This document shows positions 55,501 through 63,797 of a stretch of DNA of 64,000 nt, piece after piece. Positions within the stretch are counted from its first letter, which is position 1, and the number at the start of each line of letters is the position of its first letter. Where the stretch lies: positions 22,606,967 to 22,670,966 of the forward strand of contig OY821744.1 in NCBI GenBank assembly GCA_963682055.1, given 5' to 3'. A program made the translations under genes and the position numbers. Source of the DNA: Primula veris. Taxonomy: Eukaryota; Streptophyta; Magnoliopsida; Ericales; Primulaceae. The notes below the pieces were generated by a model that saw only the letters and a list, made by a program, of their open reading frames with translations, was not told the DNA's origin and did not search any database.

Positions 55501-57182
55501 TTTACTATCCAAAATGGTTGTCCAACCCGGTCGTCGTCCCTAAGAAGAACGGGAAGGAAAGAGTCTGTATAGACTTCACCAACCTCAATAAAGCCTGCCC
55601 GAGGGACCACTTTCCCCTTCCGAGGATCGATCAACTGGTGGACGCAACAGCAGGAGCGGAACGGATGACCTTCCTTGATGCGTACTCAGGATACCATCAA
55701 ATTCCCCTCGCCTGCGAAGATCAAGAAAAGACTTCATTTATATCGCCTTTGGGAAATTATTGCTACACGGTAATGCCTTTCGGTCTACGCAATGCGGGGG
55801 CAACATACCAAAGGATGATAACACGGGTATGTCGAGATCATATAGGGAAAACAATGGAGGTATACATAGACGACATGGTCGTCAAAAGCGAAAGAGCCAC
55901 GTCCCACCTTCAAGATATCAGGGACGTCTTCCGAACGCTGGGCCAGCACAAACTGAAACTCAATGCGAGCAAGTGTGCATTTGGCGTCAGCAAAGGGAAA
56001 TTCTTGGGGCATATGGTTAGCCGACGAGGAATAGAGGCTAATCCCGATCAAATAACGTCTCTACGAAACCTAGCGGCGCCCAAGAATAAGAAACAGGTAC
56101 AAGAGCTCACGGGAATGATGGCCGCGCTGAGCAGGTTCATTAGCCGATCCGCAGATAAGGGACGGTCGTTTTTCGAATCGCTCAAGAAGAATAGAAAATT
56201 CGTCTGGGACCCGGAATGTGAAGTCTCATTCAACAATCTCAAAGAGTACTTGAGGACACTGCCACTGCTGGTAAGGCCGAACAAAGGAGACATTCTGGCA
56301 TGCTACCTAGCAGTTTCCACTACAGCTGTGAGCGCAGTCATCCTACGGGAAGAAGGTCGCGAACAATTTCCGATCTACTTCGTCAGCAAGACTCTGGTCG
56401 AAGCCGAAACACGTTATCTACCCTTGGAAAAGCTGTGCCTGGCATTGGTCGTCGCAACCAGGAAGTTGCCACACTATTTCATAGCTCATCAGGTCCGGGT
56501 ATATACAAAGTTTCATATTAAAGAGTCACTTCGACGGACGGACATTAGCGGCCGAGTTGCCGCCTGGGGGGTCGAGCTATCCCAATTTCATATCGAATTC
56601 GCGCCCCGCCATGCCATAAAGGGACAAGTCCTGGCCGATTTCGTCGCAGAATTCACCGAAGGCTATGACGAGCCTTTGGCACTCTCTCCCCAATCACACT
56701 GGCAGATACATGTCGACGGATCAGCCACCAAGGACGGATCAGGAGCAGGGATCGTCCTGAAATCTAGAGAGGGAGCAATCATCGAAAAAAGCATAAAACT
56801 GGGCTTCCGAGCTACCAACAATGAGGCAGAATACGAGGCCATGATAAATGGCATGCTTATTGCCCGGTCCCTCGGATGCTCCCACTTAATTGCCAGCTCA
56901 GACTCCATGCTCATTGTCAATCAAGCCATCGGCGAGTACCAAGCGAAAGATGATAGAATGATCCTCTACCAAGAAAAAGTCCAAAGCTTGATGGCCACCT
57001 TCGAACAATGCGAGTTAGTAAGAATCAATCGCACCGAGAATGCACATGCTGATGCATTGGCCACCCTAGCCTCGACATTAACATTGACCGACTCCCGGTC
57101 GATCACAGTGGAACTATTGCCGACCCCGAGCATAATGAAAAGGGTAAACCGGGTGACATCGATACAGTACGAACTAGGTTAG
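52512..57182 (+). CDS. Tat-type Ty3 gag-protease-RT-RNaseH-aRH polyprotein (1556 aa), then TAG
   Basis: ATG at 52512. Gag core at residues about 335-425 (LGQEASSWYHNLPRGSI, MMPNERLNDYCIRFID). A knuckle-like CAYHEDHGHLTEHC lies near 605-620. The protease motif reads LVDQGASCDIMY near 740, with Gln where Thr or Ser is usual next to the catalytic Asp. RT has CIDFTNLNKACPRDHFPLPR, VMPFGLRNAGATYQ and the catalytic YIDDMV (about 1117). RNase H is followed near 1400 by a second, archaeal-type RNase H (HVDGSATKDGSGAGIVL, NNEAEYEAMINGM, NAHADALATLAS). The dual RNase H marks the Tat lineage (Retand/Ogre-like). TAG at 57180-57182 interrupts the frame, which continues directly into integrase. The element is markedly richer in G+C than its surroundings and otherwise uninterrupted. 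Confidence 0.93.
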   Translation: MVTNVEETHPEIVETNNQNTQISQQDLDDLLAIRDRYEAIQSGNQPTNSYANQEQPVEPPRHFIEGIVDEHISSSEDEQDVPVLRRARRRLTGSQEGPSSRVPLPTTSVNSGARLQTDEAHQFGMPEERVLGQSPRLPTNSPRMITPPTVEVQHVVPLADERNYTQLQAQLAACMTAMTAAGIVLPVIQPNKDPRHEVEDSAYRAALEAAGRRTDTRVPHQGGNVPITIVHPNTHTERVHTNTKDDRYPDYRIGEGYGPPPHQEGYPPPYQVTDDAFQQAWNVCQETPCAEQITRYRNPMGFVIPEFRLYDGKSCPIDHLRHYKTKMELWSDDHALMCKFFKNSLGQEASSWYHNLPRGSIRNWAELLRAYSTRYAAHRKKKVSIETLLKMTMMPNERLNDYCIRFIDVANQIPRYANNIAIQNFINSIPNGYWARRKFIGKNFPTTDSLLAYCTHLTDKNDELRFLNRTLPRRESVREAQVGRKRVRNSRGEAFQPTRKGKEPEVHSRGERPRALEPKPLQIAYPTPTNEHKPLQLTYPMPPKPFQQVRPQERELRNTFGPVELRYTFNLSAEDILKEICRESWYSRPQPIISPPSQRDSKLFCAYHEDHGHLTEHCRNLRWRMNQWGDAGYLAKFIKGAGNKGKQLAVEGSDNRQGKTINVVHMSRPKGPGGERSRQRQLAHFSQVAKTSQASTSKRQCTPRRYPPISFSDLDEEGVIYPHGDAINLRVQIGLDTVGRVLVDQGASCDIMYKELFDKMELKLQDLQPTDVTLIGFISETTKPLGKIVLSVTTGSMSVPVEFLVVDDHSGHNAILGRPWLHAMKAIPSTYHQKVKYPNDRGAIETARGCQEDSRRCEDITATLQKQRSPVEQPTSTKKLISQISKAERVVEEQVGETLRKVYIPDMDEEHYFLLGDNLPKQESEELEAFLFSNIDKFAWSPKDMPGLDPTTACHHLSVNAEYKPIAQRSRKVSVQHRAAIVAEVQKLLEAGAIREVYYPKWLSNPVVVPKKNGKERVCIDFTNLNKACPRDHFPLPRIDQLVDATAGAERMTFLDAYSGYHQIPLACEDQEKTSFISPLGNYCYTVMPFGLRNAGATYQRMITRVCRDHIGKTMEVYIDDMVVKSERATSHLQDIRDVFRTLGQHKLKLNASKCAFGVSKGKFLGHMVSRRGIEANPDQITSLRNLAAPKNKKQVQELTGMMAALSRFISRSADKGRSFFESLKKNRKFVWDPECEVSFNNLKEYLRTLPLLVRPNKGDILACYLAVSTTAVSAVILREEGREQFPIYFVSKTLVEAETRYLPLEKLCLALVVATRKLPHYFIAHQVRVYTKFHIKESLRRTDISGRVAAWGVELSQFHIEFAPRHAIKGQVLADFVAEFTEGYDEPLALSPQSHWQIHVDGSATKDGSGAGIVLKSREGAIIEKSIKLGFRATNNEAEYEAMINGMLIARSLGCSHLIASSDSMLIVNQAIGEYQAKDDRMILYQEKVQSLMATFEQCELVRINRTENAHADALATLASTLTLTDSRSITVELLPTPSIMKRVNRVTSIQYELG

Positions 57183-58430
57183 ATGGAGGACATGACCCAT
57201 TATCTGCGAAGTGGAACGCTTCCGGTCGATAAGATAAAAGCGATGAAGATTGCAAGAAAATCTCCTCGATTCTGGCTATCCGAGGATGATAAACTATACA
57301 AATCCAGTTACCGGGGACCACATCTACTGTGCGTCCCGACCGAGCTACAACTGCCGGTCTTGGAGGAAATCCACGAAGGATCCTGCGGAGCACACATCAA
57401 AGGGCGATCCCTTGCAAACAAGGCAGTGACCCAAGGATATTGGTGGCCCTATATCAAGCGAGACGCCGATGCATACGTCCAACGATGCGACAAATGCCAG
57501 CGATTCGCCAAGATACCACGGCTCCCATCATCTATGATGACCCCGGTATCAGCACCATGGCCGTTCGCTCAATGGGCAATCGACTTGGTCGGTAAACTCC
57601 CAAGAGCACCTGGGAATGTGGAATATCTGATCGTTGCGACTGATTATTTCACCAAATGGGTCGAAGCGAAACCCCTCCGAGAAATCAAAGCCAGCAACGT
57701 TAAACAATTCATTTGGGAATACATCATAACTAGGTTCGGTATACCGTACGCTATAGTCGCCGACAACGGAACCCAGTTCAAAGATGCCAATTTACAGCTG
57801 TGGTACGAGGAACTCGGTATCCGAAAGTTCTATTCGACGCCGACATACCCACAAGGGAACGGGCAGGCCGAAGTGTCAAACCGAACAATATTAGACGGCA
57901 TCAAGACCACCCTTGAACAGGCAAAGGGGAGGTGGCCCGAGCGGCTACTCAACGTTTTATGGTCGTGCCGAACTACACCCAAGACGGGCACCAAAGAAAC
58001 CCCGTTTAGCTTAGCATACAGTGTTGAGGCCGTCATACCGACAGAGATCGGGCTACCTACGCTCCGAACAACGTTGGTCGAGCAGGGAAATAATGAACAA
58101 AGAATGAGAGAAGAGCTCGACATGATAGACGAGAAACGAGAGATAGCGGCCCTTACCTTAGCTAAATACCAACAAAGCGTAAAGCAAACCTATGACAAGA
58201 GAGTAAAAGGATCTAAAGAATTCATGGTGGGAGAACTGGTGCTGCGACGAGTGACGGTCTATACCCGCAACGAAATACATGGCAAACTGAGCCCTACCTG
58301 GGAAGGCCCATACGAAATCGTCAAGCGAACAAGTCCAGTCTCTTACAAAATCAAAAGCGTCCTGTTCGCCAACAGCCGCGGGGAAAAGAATTCTTGGAAC
58401 GTGGCTAACCTAAAGAAGTACTACGTATAG
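57183..58430 (+). CDS. Tat-type integrase, same frame as the upstream polyprotein
   Basis: It is in frame with gag-pol and separated from it only by TAG at 57180. Residues 64-110 form the HHCC zinc module (HEGSCGAH, CDKCQRF). The catalytic triad is Asp134 (WAIDLVGKLP), Asp194 (VADNGTQF) and Glu230 (GNGQAEVSNRT). The C-terminal GPYEIVKRTSPVSYKI and WNVANLKKYYV are usual for Ty3 integrase ends. No chromodomain is seen, as expected of Tat elements. The ATG at 57183 is probably internal: family members usually read a Trp-Met pair here, so TGG to TAG mutation is the likely cause of the stop. Confidence 0.9.
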   Translation: MEDMTHYLRSGTLPVDKIKAMKIARKSPRFWLSEDDKLYKSSYRGPHLLCVPTELQLPVLEEIHEGSCGAHIKGRSLANKAVTQGYWWPYIKRDADAYVQRCDKCQRFAKIPRLPSSMMTPVSAPWPFAQWAIDLVGKLPRAPGNVEYLIVATDYFTKWVEAKPLREIKASNVKQFIWEYIITRFGIPYAIVADNGTQFKDANLQLWYEELGIRKFYSTPTYPQGNGQAEVSNRTILDGIKTTLEQAKGRWPERLLNVLWSCRTTPKTGTKETPFSLAYSVEAVIPTEIGLPTLRTTLVEQGNNEQRMREELDMIDEKREIAALTLAKYQQSVKQTYDKRVKGSKEFMVGELVLRRVTVYTRNEIHGKLSPTWEGPYEIVKRTSPVSYKIKSVLFANSRGEKNSWNVANLKKYYV

Positions 58431-58534
58431 GCAATGCTCCGAATACAAGTACAGGTGATACCTTACCTTTCTTGCTTAAGGGCATTATCTTTCTTCTTTT
58501 GAATGAATAAAATATATTATTATGCTGTCTACTA

Positions 58535-59318
58535 ATACTATGAGATTCTCAACATGGCCGAAGTGCCTAAGAAATACTATGAAATCCCGTAAATGGCGTG
58601 TTACCGAAGGAACGTCTAGGGATACTATGAAATTCCCAACATGGCCGAAGTGCCTAGGAATATTATGAAAGTCCGTAAATGGCGTGTTACCGAAGGAACG
58701 TCTAGGCATACTATGAAATTCCCAACATGGCCGAAGTGCCTAGGAATACTATGAAATCCCGTAAATGGCGTGTTACCGAAGGAACGTCTAGGGATACTAT
58801 GAAATTCCCAACATGGCCGAAGTGCCTAGGAATATTATGAAAGTCCGTAAATGGCGTGTTACCGAAGGAACGTCTAGGCATACTATGAAATTCCCAACAT
58901 GGCCGAAGTGCCTAGGAATACTATGAAATCCCGTAAATGGCGTGTTACCGAAGGAACGTCTAGGGATACTATGAAATTCCCAACATGGCCGAAGTGCCTA
59001 GGAATATTATGAAAGTCCGTAAATGGCGTGTTACCGAAGGAACGTCTAGGCATACTATGAAATTCCCAACATGGCCGAAGTGCCTAGGAATACTATGAAA
59101 TCCCGTAAATGGCGTGTTACCGAAGGAACGTCTAGGGATACTATGAAATTCCCAACATGGCCGAAGTGCCTAGGAATATTATGAAAGTCCGTAAATGGCG
59201 TGTTACCGAAGGAACGTCTAGGCATACTATGAAATTCCCAACATGGCCGAAGTGCCTAGGAATACTATGAAATTCCCAACATGGCGTGTTACCGAAGGAA
59301 CGCCTAGGAATACTATGA
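58535..59318 (+). repeat. 86-bp tandem array in a 172-bp higher-order pattern, 3' of Tat integrase
   Basis: About nine monomers; clear starts at 58621, 58707, 58793, 58879, 58965, 59051, 59137 and 59223, exactly 86 bp apart. Two variants alternate (after TCTAGG either GATACTATG or CATACTATG, with AATATTATGAAAGTCCG versus AATACTATGAAATCCCG), giving a 172-bp unit. Each monomer has two related halves, AACATGGCCGAAGTGCCTAG and AATGGCGTGTTACCGAAGGA. Variable tandem repeats in this position are known in Tat/Ogre elements and can seed satellites. Confidence 0.95.
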
Positions 59319-59616
59319 AATTTATGTGCAGGTACAATGCAAGGAAGTATTCAGGTCCACTTTACGACGGCAATGCAATATATATTGGCTACAACGATGA
59401 AGGAGAATCAATCTAAACAACAAAACATCAACAAAAAGCATCTCCAAAACAGGAATAACGAAATAACAAATGATTTGGCAAGGAAAAACCGATCCGATCA
59501 ATTAAACAGCAATACGGTAATGGAAAGGTACAAAACAGGAATAAAGAAATCACATATATAATCCTCGCCCGCATTACGGAGGCAACAAGAAGATCAACGG
59601 CACTAAAGAGATTCAT

Positions 59617-60129
59617 TTAAGAAGAACTACTGCAGGAGGAGCACGACGGTAATTGACCGAGCTCAATCTCTTCGTCGTCCGTCGTTGTATACCCATCAGA
59701 CTCATCACCATCAAAACGCTCCTCAGAAATGAGGGCATCAAAATTGGTCGTATGAGCCCCAACACAAGTCAGCGTCTGAAGCCGCGCGTTGAACTCGGCT
59801 TCTTTGGCGGACTCGTGAGCATCCGAGGCCGCTTTACGGCGATCATCGTCAAAGGAGAGGTCACGGCGAGCTTCAATCACAGCTGCGGAAGCATCGTATC
59901 TGGCGCGGGACAAACGGAAATACTTCACCAACACGTTGGCCTTGGTCACAAGCAACTTTAATTTGCCGAAGTACTCGCCTTTTGCACGCCAATATCGATC
60001 CAAACGACGCTCCTGAACCTCAACAACATGCTCGGCACGGCGAACATATTCTCGAAAAGAGGCCGCCTGTGTTTTCAGCTTGGTCCGCAGTCGAGCACAT
60101 TGGTCGGTCAATTTGACATTTTTGCTCAT
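59617..60129 (-). CDS. Antisense coiled-coil ORF alpha in the Tat element
   Basis: Minus-strand ORF of 170 aa from the ATG at 60127-60129 (MSKNVKLTDQCARLRTKLK). The frame is open upstream to about 60265, where TTTTTTTATAG/G resembles a splice acceptor. It is rich in Lys/Arg/Glu/Ala heptads (VRRAEHVVEVQERRLDRYW), then an acidic tail (ESDGYTTTDDEEIELG) and a Cys/Ser end. No catalytic motif is seen. It lies between the satellite array and the other antisense ORFs. Extra antisense ORFs have been reported in Tat-lineage elements; function is unknown. Confidence 0.6.
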   Translation of the reverse strand: MSKNVKLTDQCARLRTKLKTQAASFREYVRRAEHVVEVQERRLDRYWRAKGEYFGKLKLLVTKANVLVKYFRLSRARYDASAAVIEARRDLSFDDDRRKAASDAHESAKEAEFNARLQTLTCVGAHTTNFDALISEERFDGDESDGYTTTDDEEIELGQLPSCSSCSSSS

Positions 60130-60319
60130 CAAAACAATGTAGGGCCACCTGTCAGGCACCTCACTAGCCGCACCAGATAAGACCTCGTCCCGGGCAGCAC
60201 CAGTAGGTCCTAACCCCGGGTTAACTAGGCATGGAGAACCAGCCTGGTGCGACGTAGTAGCATGTGCCTATAAAAAAAAGGGGGGGAGGAGAAGAACGAG
60301 AAGAGATGAATAAAAAAAA

Positions 60320-60325
60320 TAAAAA

Positions 60326-60361
<36 letters not shown>
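60320..60361. repeat. Poly-A run
   Basis: About 35 uninterrupted A on the plus strand after AAATAAAAAATAAA, between antisense coding segments. It may be the pyrimidine tract of an antisense intron or a slippage expansion. Confidence 0.8.
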
Positions 60362-60362
<1 letters not shown>

Positions 60363-60416
60363 GAGAAGAGAAATTTTTATAACAAGATACAAAGAAAACG
60401 ACAACAAGCTATTTTA

Positions 60417-60533
60417 TTACTCCGACAACCCCTCAGCAGACGCCGAAGTCTCTACTACATCGGCAAAATGAATTTCTCGCAATGAATTAATTTGCGTCCC
60501 CAAACGCTCACGAATGACCGCCTCGATGTATGC
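60417..60533 (-). CDS. Possible C-terminal exon of another antisense gene
   Basis: Behind a pyrimidine tract and AG (TTTTTTTTCTGAG on the minus strand), an open stretch reads YIEAVIRERLGTQINSLREI and ends GLSE-TAA. It is too short to be a gene alone. It could be a terminal exon; no donor partner was identified. Confidence 0.3.
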   Translation of the reverse strand, partial: AYIEAVIRERLGTQINSLREIHFADVVETSASAEGLSE

Positions 60534-60657
60534 TCAGAAAAAAAATAGAGAAGCAAGCAGGAAATAAAATAGGACAGAATCAAATGCAAGACAAGTTTTA
60601 TTCATCCACAAAGGGGGAAACACAAACAATACAACAGAAAAAGAAAATACACACATC

Positions 60658-61020
60658 CTACTTTTTCGAACTATCCCCCATAGCAACATCCCTCTTCGCC
60701 AAAAGTTCCTCCAGACGCTCATTCTCCCTAACCAAACGAGAAATCGCCATCTCAGCCTGTTTTAAGGCGTAAGACTGAGACTCGCATTTTTGTTCGGCCT
60801 TGAAACGGGCAGTGCCCTCCTCGTCCCAATATTGTTTAAGCCTCCTCGCTTCAGTCCGAGCACATATGAGATCATGTTTCAGCCATGACATCTCAATTTC
60901 TTTTAGTTGAAGAGGAGTCAAATCCTCCTCCCCAAAGCCAGGGGGACGAGGTAGCAAAAAGGTAGGCTCCTCTTCCATAAGGGTTTTCTTTTTGGAGGCA
61001 GACCTAGTGATGGGAGCCAT
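60658..61020 (-). CDS. Antisense coiled-coil ORF beta in the Tat element
   Basis: Minus strand, 120 aa from ATG at 61018-61020 (MAPITRSASKKK, a basic N-terminus). An in-frame ATG nine codons upstream is possible but less likely. A heptad-rich helix follows (LKEIEMSWLKHDLICARTEA, LVRENERLEELLAKR). A TATA-like CTATAAAT stands at 61090-61097, 70 bp upstream of the ATG. The segment EMSWLKHDLICAR resembles ELTWLRSELAYCR in ORF delta, suggesting common descent. No known domain is recognised. Confidence 0.6.
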   Translation of the reverse strand: MAPITRSASKKKTLMEEEPTFLLPRPPGFGEEDLTPLQLKEIEMSWLKHDLICARTEARRLKQYWDEEGTARFKAEQKCESQSYALKQAEMAISRLVRENERLEELLAKRDVAMGDSSKK

Positions 61021-61239
61021 CTCACGCAAAAGCAAGTTAGAAAACAAGAAGAGGTAGAAATTGATAATGAGATACAGGCAATAGGGAGCATTTATAGAGA
61101 ATCAGAAGGCACAAAATACGAAGAGTTCCAATGGTTCACAAGACAGGCACGAGATACGAAAAGATACAACTGATTCATTAAATACAGAAGATAAAACACA
61201 AATGGCAAAAGGGGAAATACATAAGAAAACCAGCCCAAT

Positions 61240-61719
61240 CTAAGGATCAATGGGTGGAAAAACCGAACTGCCAGACCGAGAGAAGGCAATACGAGCAGAA
61301 CAATTCAGCCTAGCTTGATAGGAATCGTTCATGGCGACCAAATCGTCATTCTCCGAGGAGAGCCTATTATTTTCCGAGGTAAGAACCCTGACGCGTTCCA
61401 CGAGCCGAGCATTCTTTACCATTAGGTTAGCGAGGCCCTGAGGAGAGTTGTCAAACTCATCTTGAGAATGGTCCCAAATTTCCTCGGCATCATACCAGGA
61501 GTTGGCCAGATGGTTTCTCTGCAGCAACAAGTGATCGAGCTGGCGACTCAGTGCCGAGATCTCGGTCCACTTCACCGTCTCTTCGGGATAAGAGCCGAAC
61601 AGGCTCAAGGCCAAAACGCCATACTCTTTCTCAAGCCTTGCCATCCGACTGCGGACCCGAGATACCTCAGTATCCAAGCCCTTCATCTGAGCATGATATC
61701 TCACCACAGGTCCAGACAT
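61240..61719 (-). CDS. Antisense coiled-coil ORF gamma in the Tat element
   Basis: Minus strand, 159 aa, ATG at 61717-61719. It begins MSGPVVRYHAQMKGLDTEV and is predicted by eye to be mostly helical, with heptads (VKNARLVERVRVLTSENNRL). A TATA-like CTATAAGT lies at 61815-61822. The start context (AATTTCCC then ATGTCTGG) is shared with ORF delta, so the two are probably paralogous. It ends SSVFPPIDP. Function unknown; no enzyme motif. Confidence 0.6.
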   Translation of the reverse strand: MSGPVVRYHAQMKGLDTEVSRVRSRMARLEKEYGVLALSLFGSYPEETVKWTEISALSRQLDHLLLQRNHLANSWYDAEEIWDHSQDEFDNSPQGLANLMVKNARLVERVRVLTSENNRLSSENDDLVAMNDSYQARLNCSARIAFSRSGSSVFPPIDP

Positions 61720-62084
61720 TCTGGGAAATTGTTTAGTATGGAAGAAAATAAAGGGCTAAAGAAGAGAGAAGCAAAACGAAAAAAGAGATGATAAACTACC
61801 CAAGAAAAGAGGGTACTTATAGAACGAAGAGTATGATATTTTATAACCTTGCTTGGGAAATTGCATATTTCCTGACATGATGTGGGAGGCATGTGCATTT
61901 CCTGACCTACTAGGGAGCAGGCACATATGTTTGACAGTGATGGGGACATCTATTGACATCTGAGACTACAGTGCAGAAGAGATAAAGACGAGATATTCAA
62001 AGATCTAGATCCCAGACAAACAACAAACCACACGTACGATATAAAAAGAAAAGGGCAAAAATACTTTTCATTAATGAAGATGGA

Positions 62085-62212
62085 ATACATCATTATCTAT
62101 TACATCGAGGTCTATTACATTGAGGTCTATTACATCCGAGATAAAAATCTATTACATCGAGGTCTATTACATTGAGGTCTATTACATCCGAAAAAGATCT
62201 ATTACATCCAAG
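62085..62212 (+). repeat. Short tandem repeats around TCTATTACAT
   Basis: The phrase TCTATTACATC/T with GAGG spacers recurs about every 17-26 bp, seven times, between antisense ORFs gamma and delta. Confidence 0.8.
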
Positions 62213-62269
62213 AAGAGCTAGTACAGAAGATCAGGCAAAGGATCAACTATATCAGCTGACCAAGTGAGC

Positions 62270-62830
62270 AGGAGACGCCAAAAAGAAAAAGTAAGAAGAA
62301 AGAGAAAGGAAAATCAAGAAGAGGAAAAGAAGAAGAATGCAAGAAACGAAGGAAAGAAGCATAAAAAGAAAACAAAAAGGGAAGAAAGAAGCGAAGAGGA
62401 GGAACATAAAGAAGAAGTGATAAGAAAGAAGAGTCAAAAAGAAAAATGACAAAAACCCTAGATGTAACACAAAACCCTTAGGATCACAGGGCTGATTGTA
62501 ACATCATAGTGGTGCAAAAAAAAAAAAAAAAAAAAAAAGAGTGACGGGAGAGAAGATGAAGAAAAAGAAAGAGGAGGCACAGAAGAAAAACAGATGAGAA
62601 GAAGATTAAGAGATGAAGGAGACAGACAAATAAAAAGAAAGTCAATAAAACAAAAAAGAAACGGAAAAAGAAAAGAATAAAAAGAGAGAGAAAACAGAGT
62701 ATAAAAAGAAAATACAAGAGAGGAAGAGGAAGAAATGATGGAAACGGAGAAATAAAAAAAAAGAGGAAGAGGAAGAGATAGGAAAAGAAGGGGAAAAGCA
62801 GAGAAAAATAAAAAAGAAGGGAGAAGGTTA
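62270..62830 (+). repeat. 560-bp purine-rich tract
   Basis: The plus strand is overwhelmingly A and G (AGAAAGAGAAAGGAAAATC, GAAGAGGAAGAGG and similar), broken by a non-purine island near 62450-62513 and an A-run at 62515-62538. ORFs across it (for example the Phe/Leu/Ser-rich minus-strand frame to 62458) are composition artefacts. Confidence 0.85.
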
Positions 62831-63121
62831 GGGGGAAGTCGATCGGTATCGATGAGAGGGCCCGGCAGAGACATCCCTGTCCCTCAGTGTCGGGTTCCCC
62901 CTTAGCATCTCATTCTCTTCGACTAAAGCCTGACGAGCACGTCGGCAGTAAGCCAGTTCGGATCTTAGCCAAGTTAATTCCCGAACCATCTCGGTATGGT
63001 GATAACGCATCACCTTCAATTCCTCCTCGGCATCCCTCAACAGCCTTTGTACATGGTTATAGGAGGCCTCAAAGGCCTCCACTTGCAAAGCTAATGCTGA
63101 TGGGGTGAAAGGACCAGACAT
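62828..63121 (-). CDS. Antisense coiled-coil ORF delta in the Tat element
   Basis: Minus strand, 97 aa from ATG at 63119-63121 (MSGPFTPSALALQVEAFEAS). Helical heptads run through VQRLLRDAEEELKVMRYHHT and ARQALVEENEMLRG to a Ser/Arg/Pro tail. A TATA-like CTATAAAT is at 63207-63214, 86 bp upstream. It shares its ATG context with gamma and a WL(K/R)xxL segment with beta. Longer upstream codons in frame lack a good start. Confidence 0.6.
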   Translation of the reverse strand: MSGPFTPSALALQVEAFEASYNHVQRLLRDAEEELKVMRYHHTEMVRELTWLRSELAYCRRARQALVEENEMLRGNPTLRDRDVSAGPSHRYRSTSP

Positions 63122-63482
63122 CTTAGGGAAATTATAAGATGAGGGTCTATATATGGGGGAAAATAATATGATGAGAATTGTGGATGTAACCATGCTGTAA
63201 GCAGGTATTTATAGATCAAGCGTATGAGGGCTGGTATTGAGAGTCGCAACCGTTCGCCAATGGGTATTCAGAAGCAACGGCACTCAAAAGAGGTGACTGT
63301 TCAAGAGAAACGTTTGGATTCCCAAAAGACTCTAAAAGAGCGTGAGTAATTAAAAGCCACACCTGTTCAAGAAACGTTTGGATTCTTACCAATATTTAAA
63401 GGGGGTAAGTAATAATGGCAGCAAAACACGCGTCATTTTTGGGAAGGACGGCGGATCGAATAAATATCCCAGATCTTTTGCG

Positions 63483-63590
63483 CAAGGCTCAAGAAAGCCT
63501 TGGTGATTGGGATTTTCTATGCACAAGGCTCAAGAAAGCCTTGGTGATTGGGATTTTCTATGCACAAGGCTCAAGAAATCCTATTAGTCC
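63483..63590. repeat. Repeated hairpin CAAGGCT...AGCCTTG
   Basis: CAAGGCTCAAGAAAGCCTTG occurs near 63484 and 63525 within direct 41-bp units ending GGTGATTGGGATTTTCTATG. A third, damaged copy (CAAGGCTCAAGAAATCCT) starts near 63566. Each intact unit can form a 7-bp stem with a 6-nt loop. Confidence 0.8.
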
Positions 63591-63797
63591 CTAGATATAA
63601 AGAGTAAGGAGGTCCAATGGATAAGATCAAACGCAAGGCCCAAGAAAAGCATTAATGAGGCCACAAGCGTGCGCAGTCAAAATAAATTGCATTGGGAAAG
63701 TAATTCAAATATAAACAAGAAAAAGAAATCTTTATTAATTGGTTGATACTTCGTTACAGAAGAAGCACAAAGAGGAAATACAATGAAAACAATAAAA

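Noticed and set aside
58535..59318. CRISPR-like array
   Set aside because: Units are contiguous without unique spacers, lie in a plant retroelement, and show satellite-type periodicity.
62458..62874. 138-codon membrane-like ORF on the minus strand
   Set aside because: It is a Phe/Leu/Ser product of the purine-rich tract; any frame through it gives a similar hydrophobic peptide.
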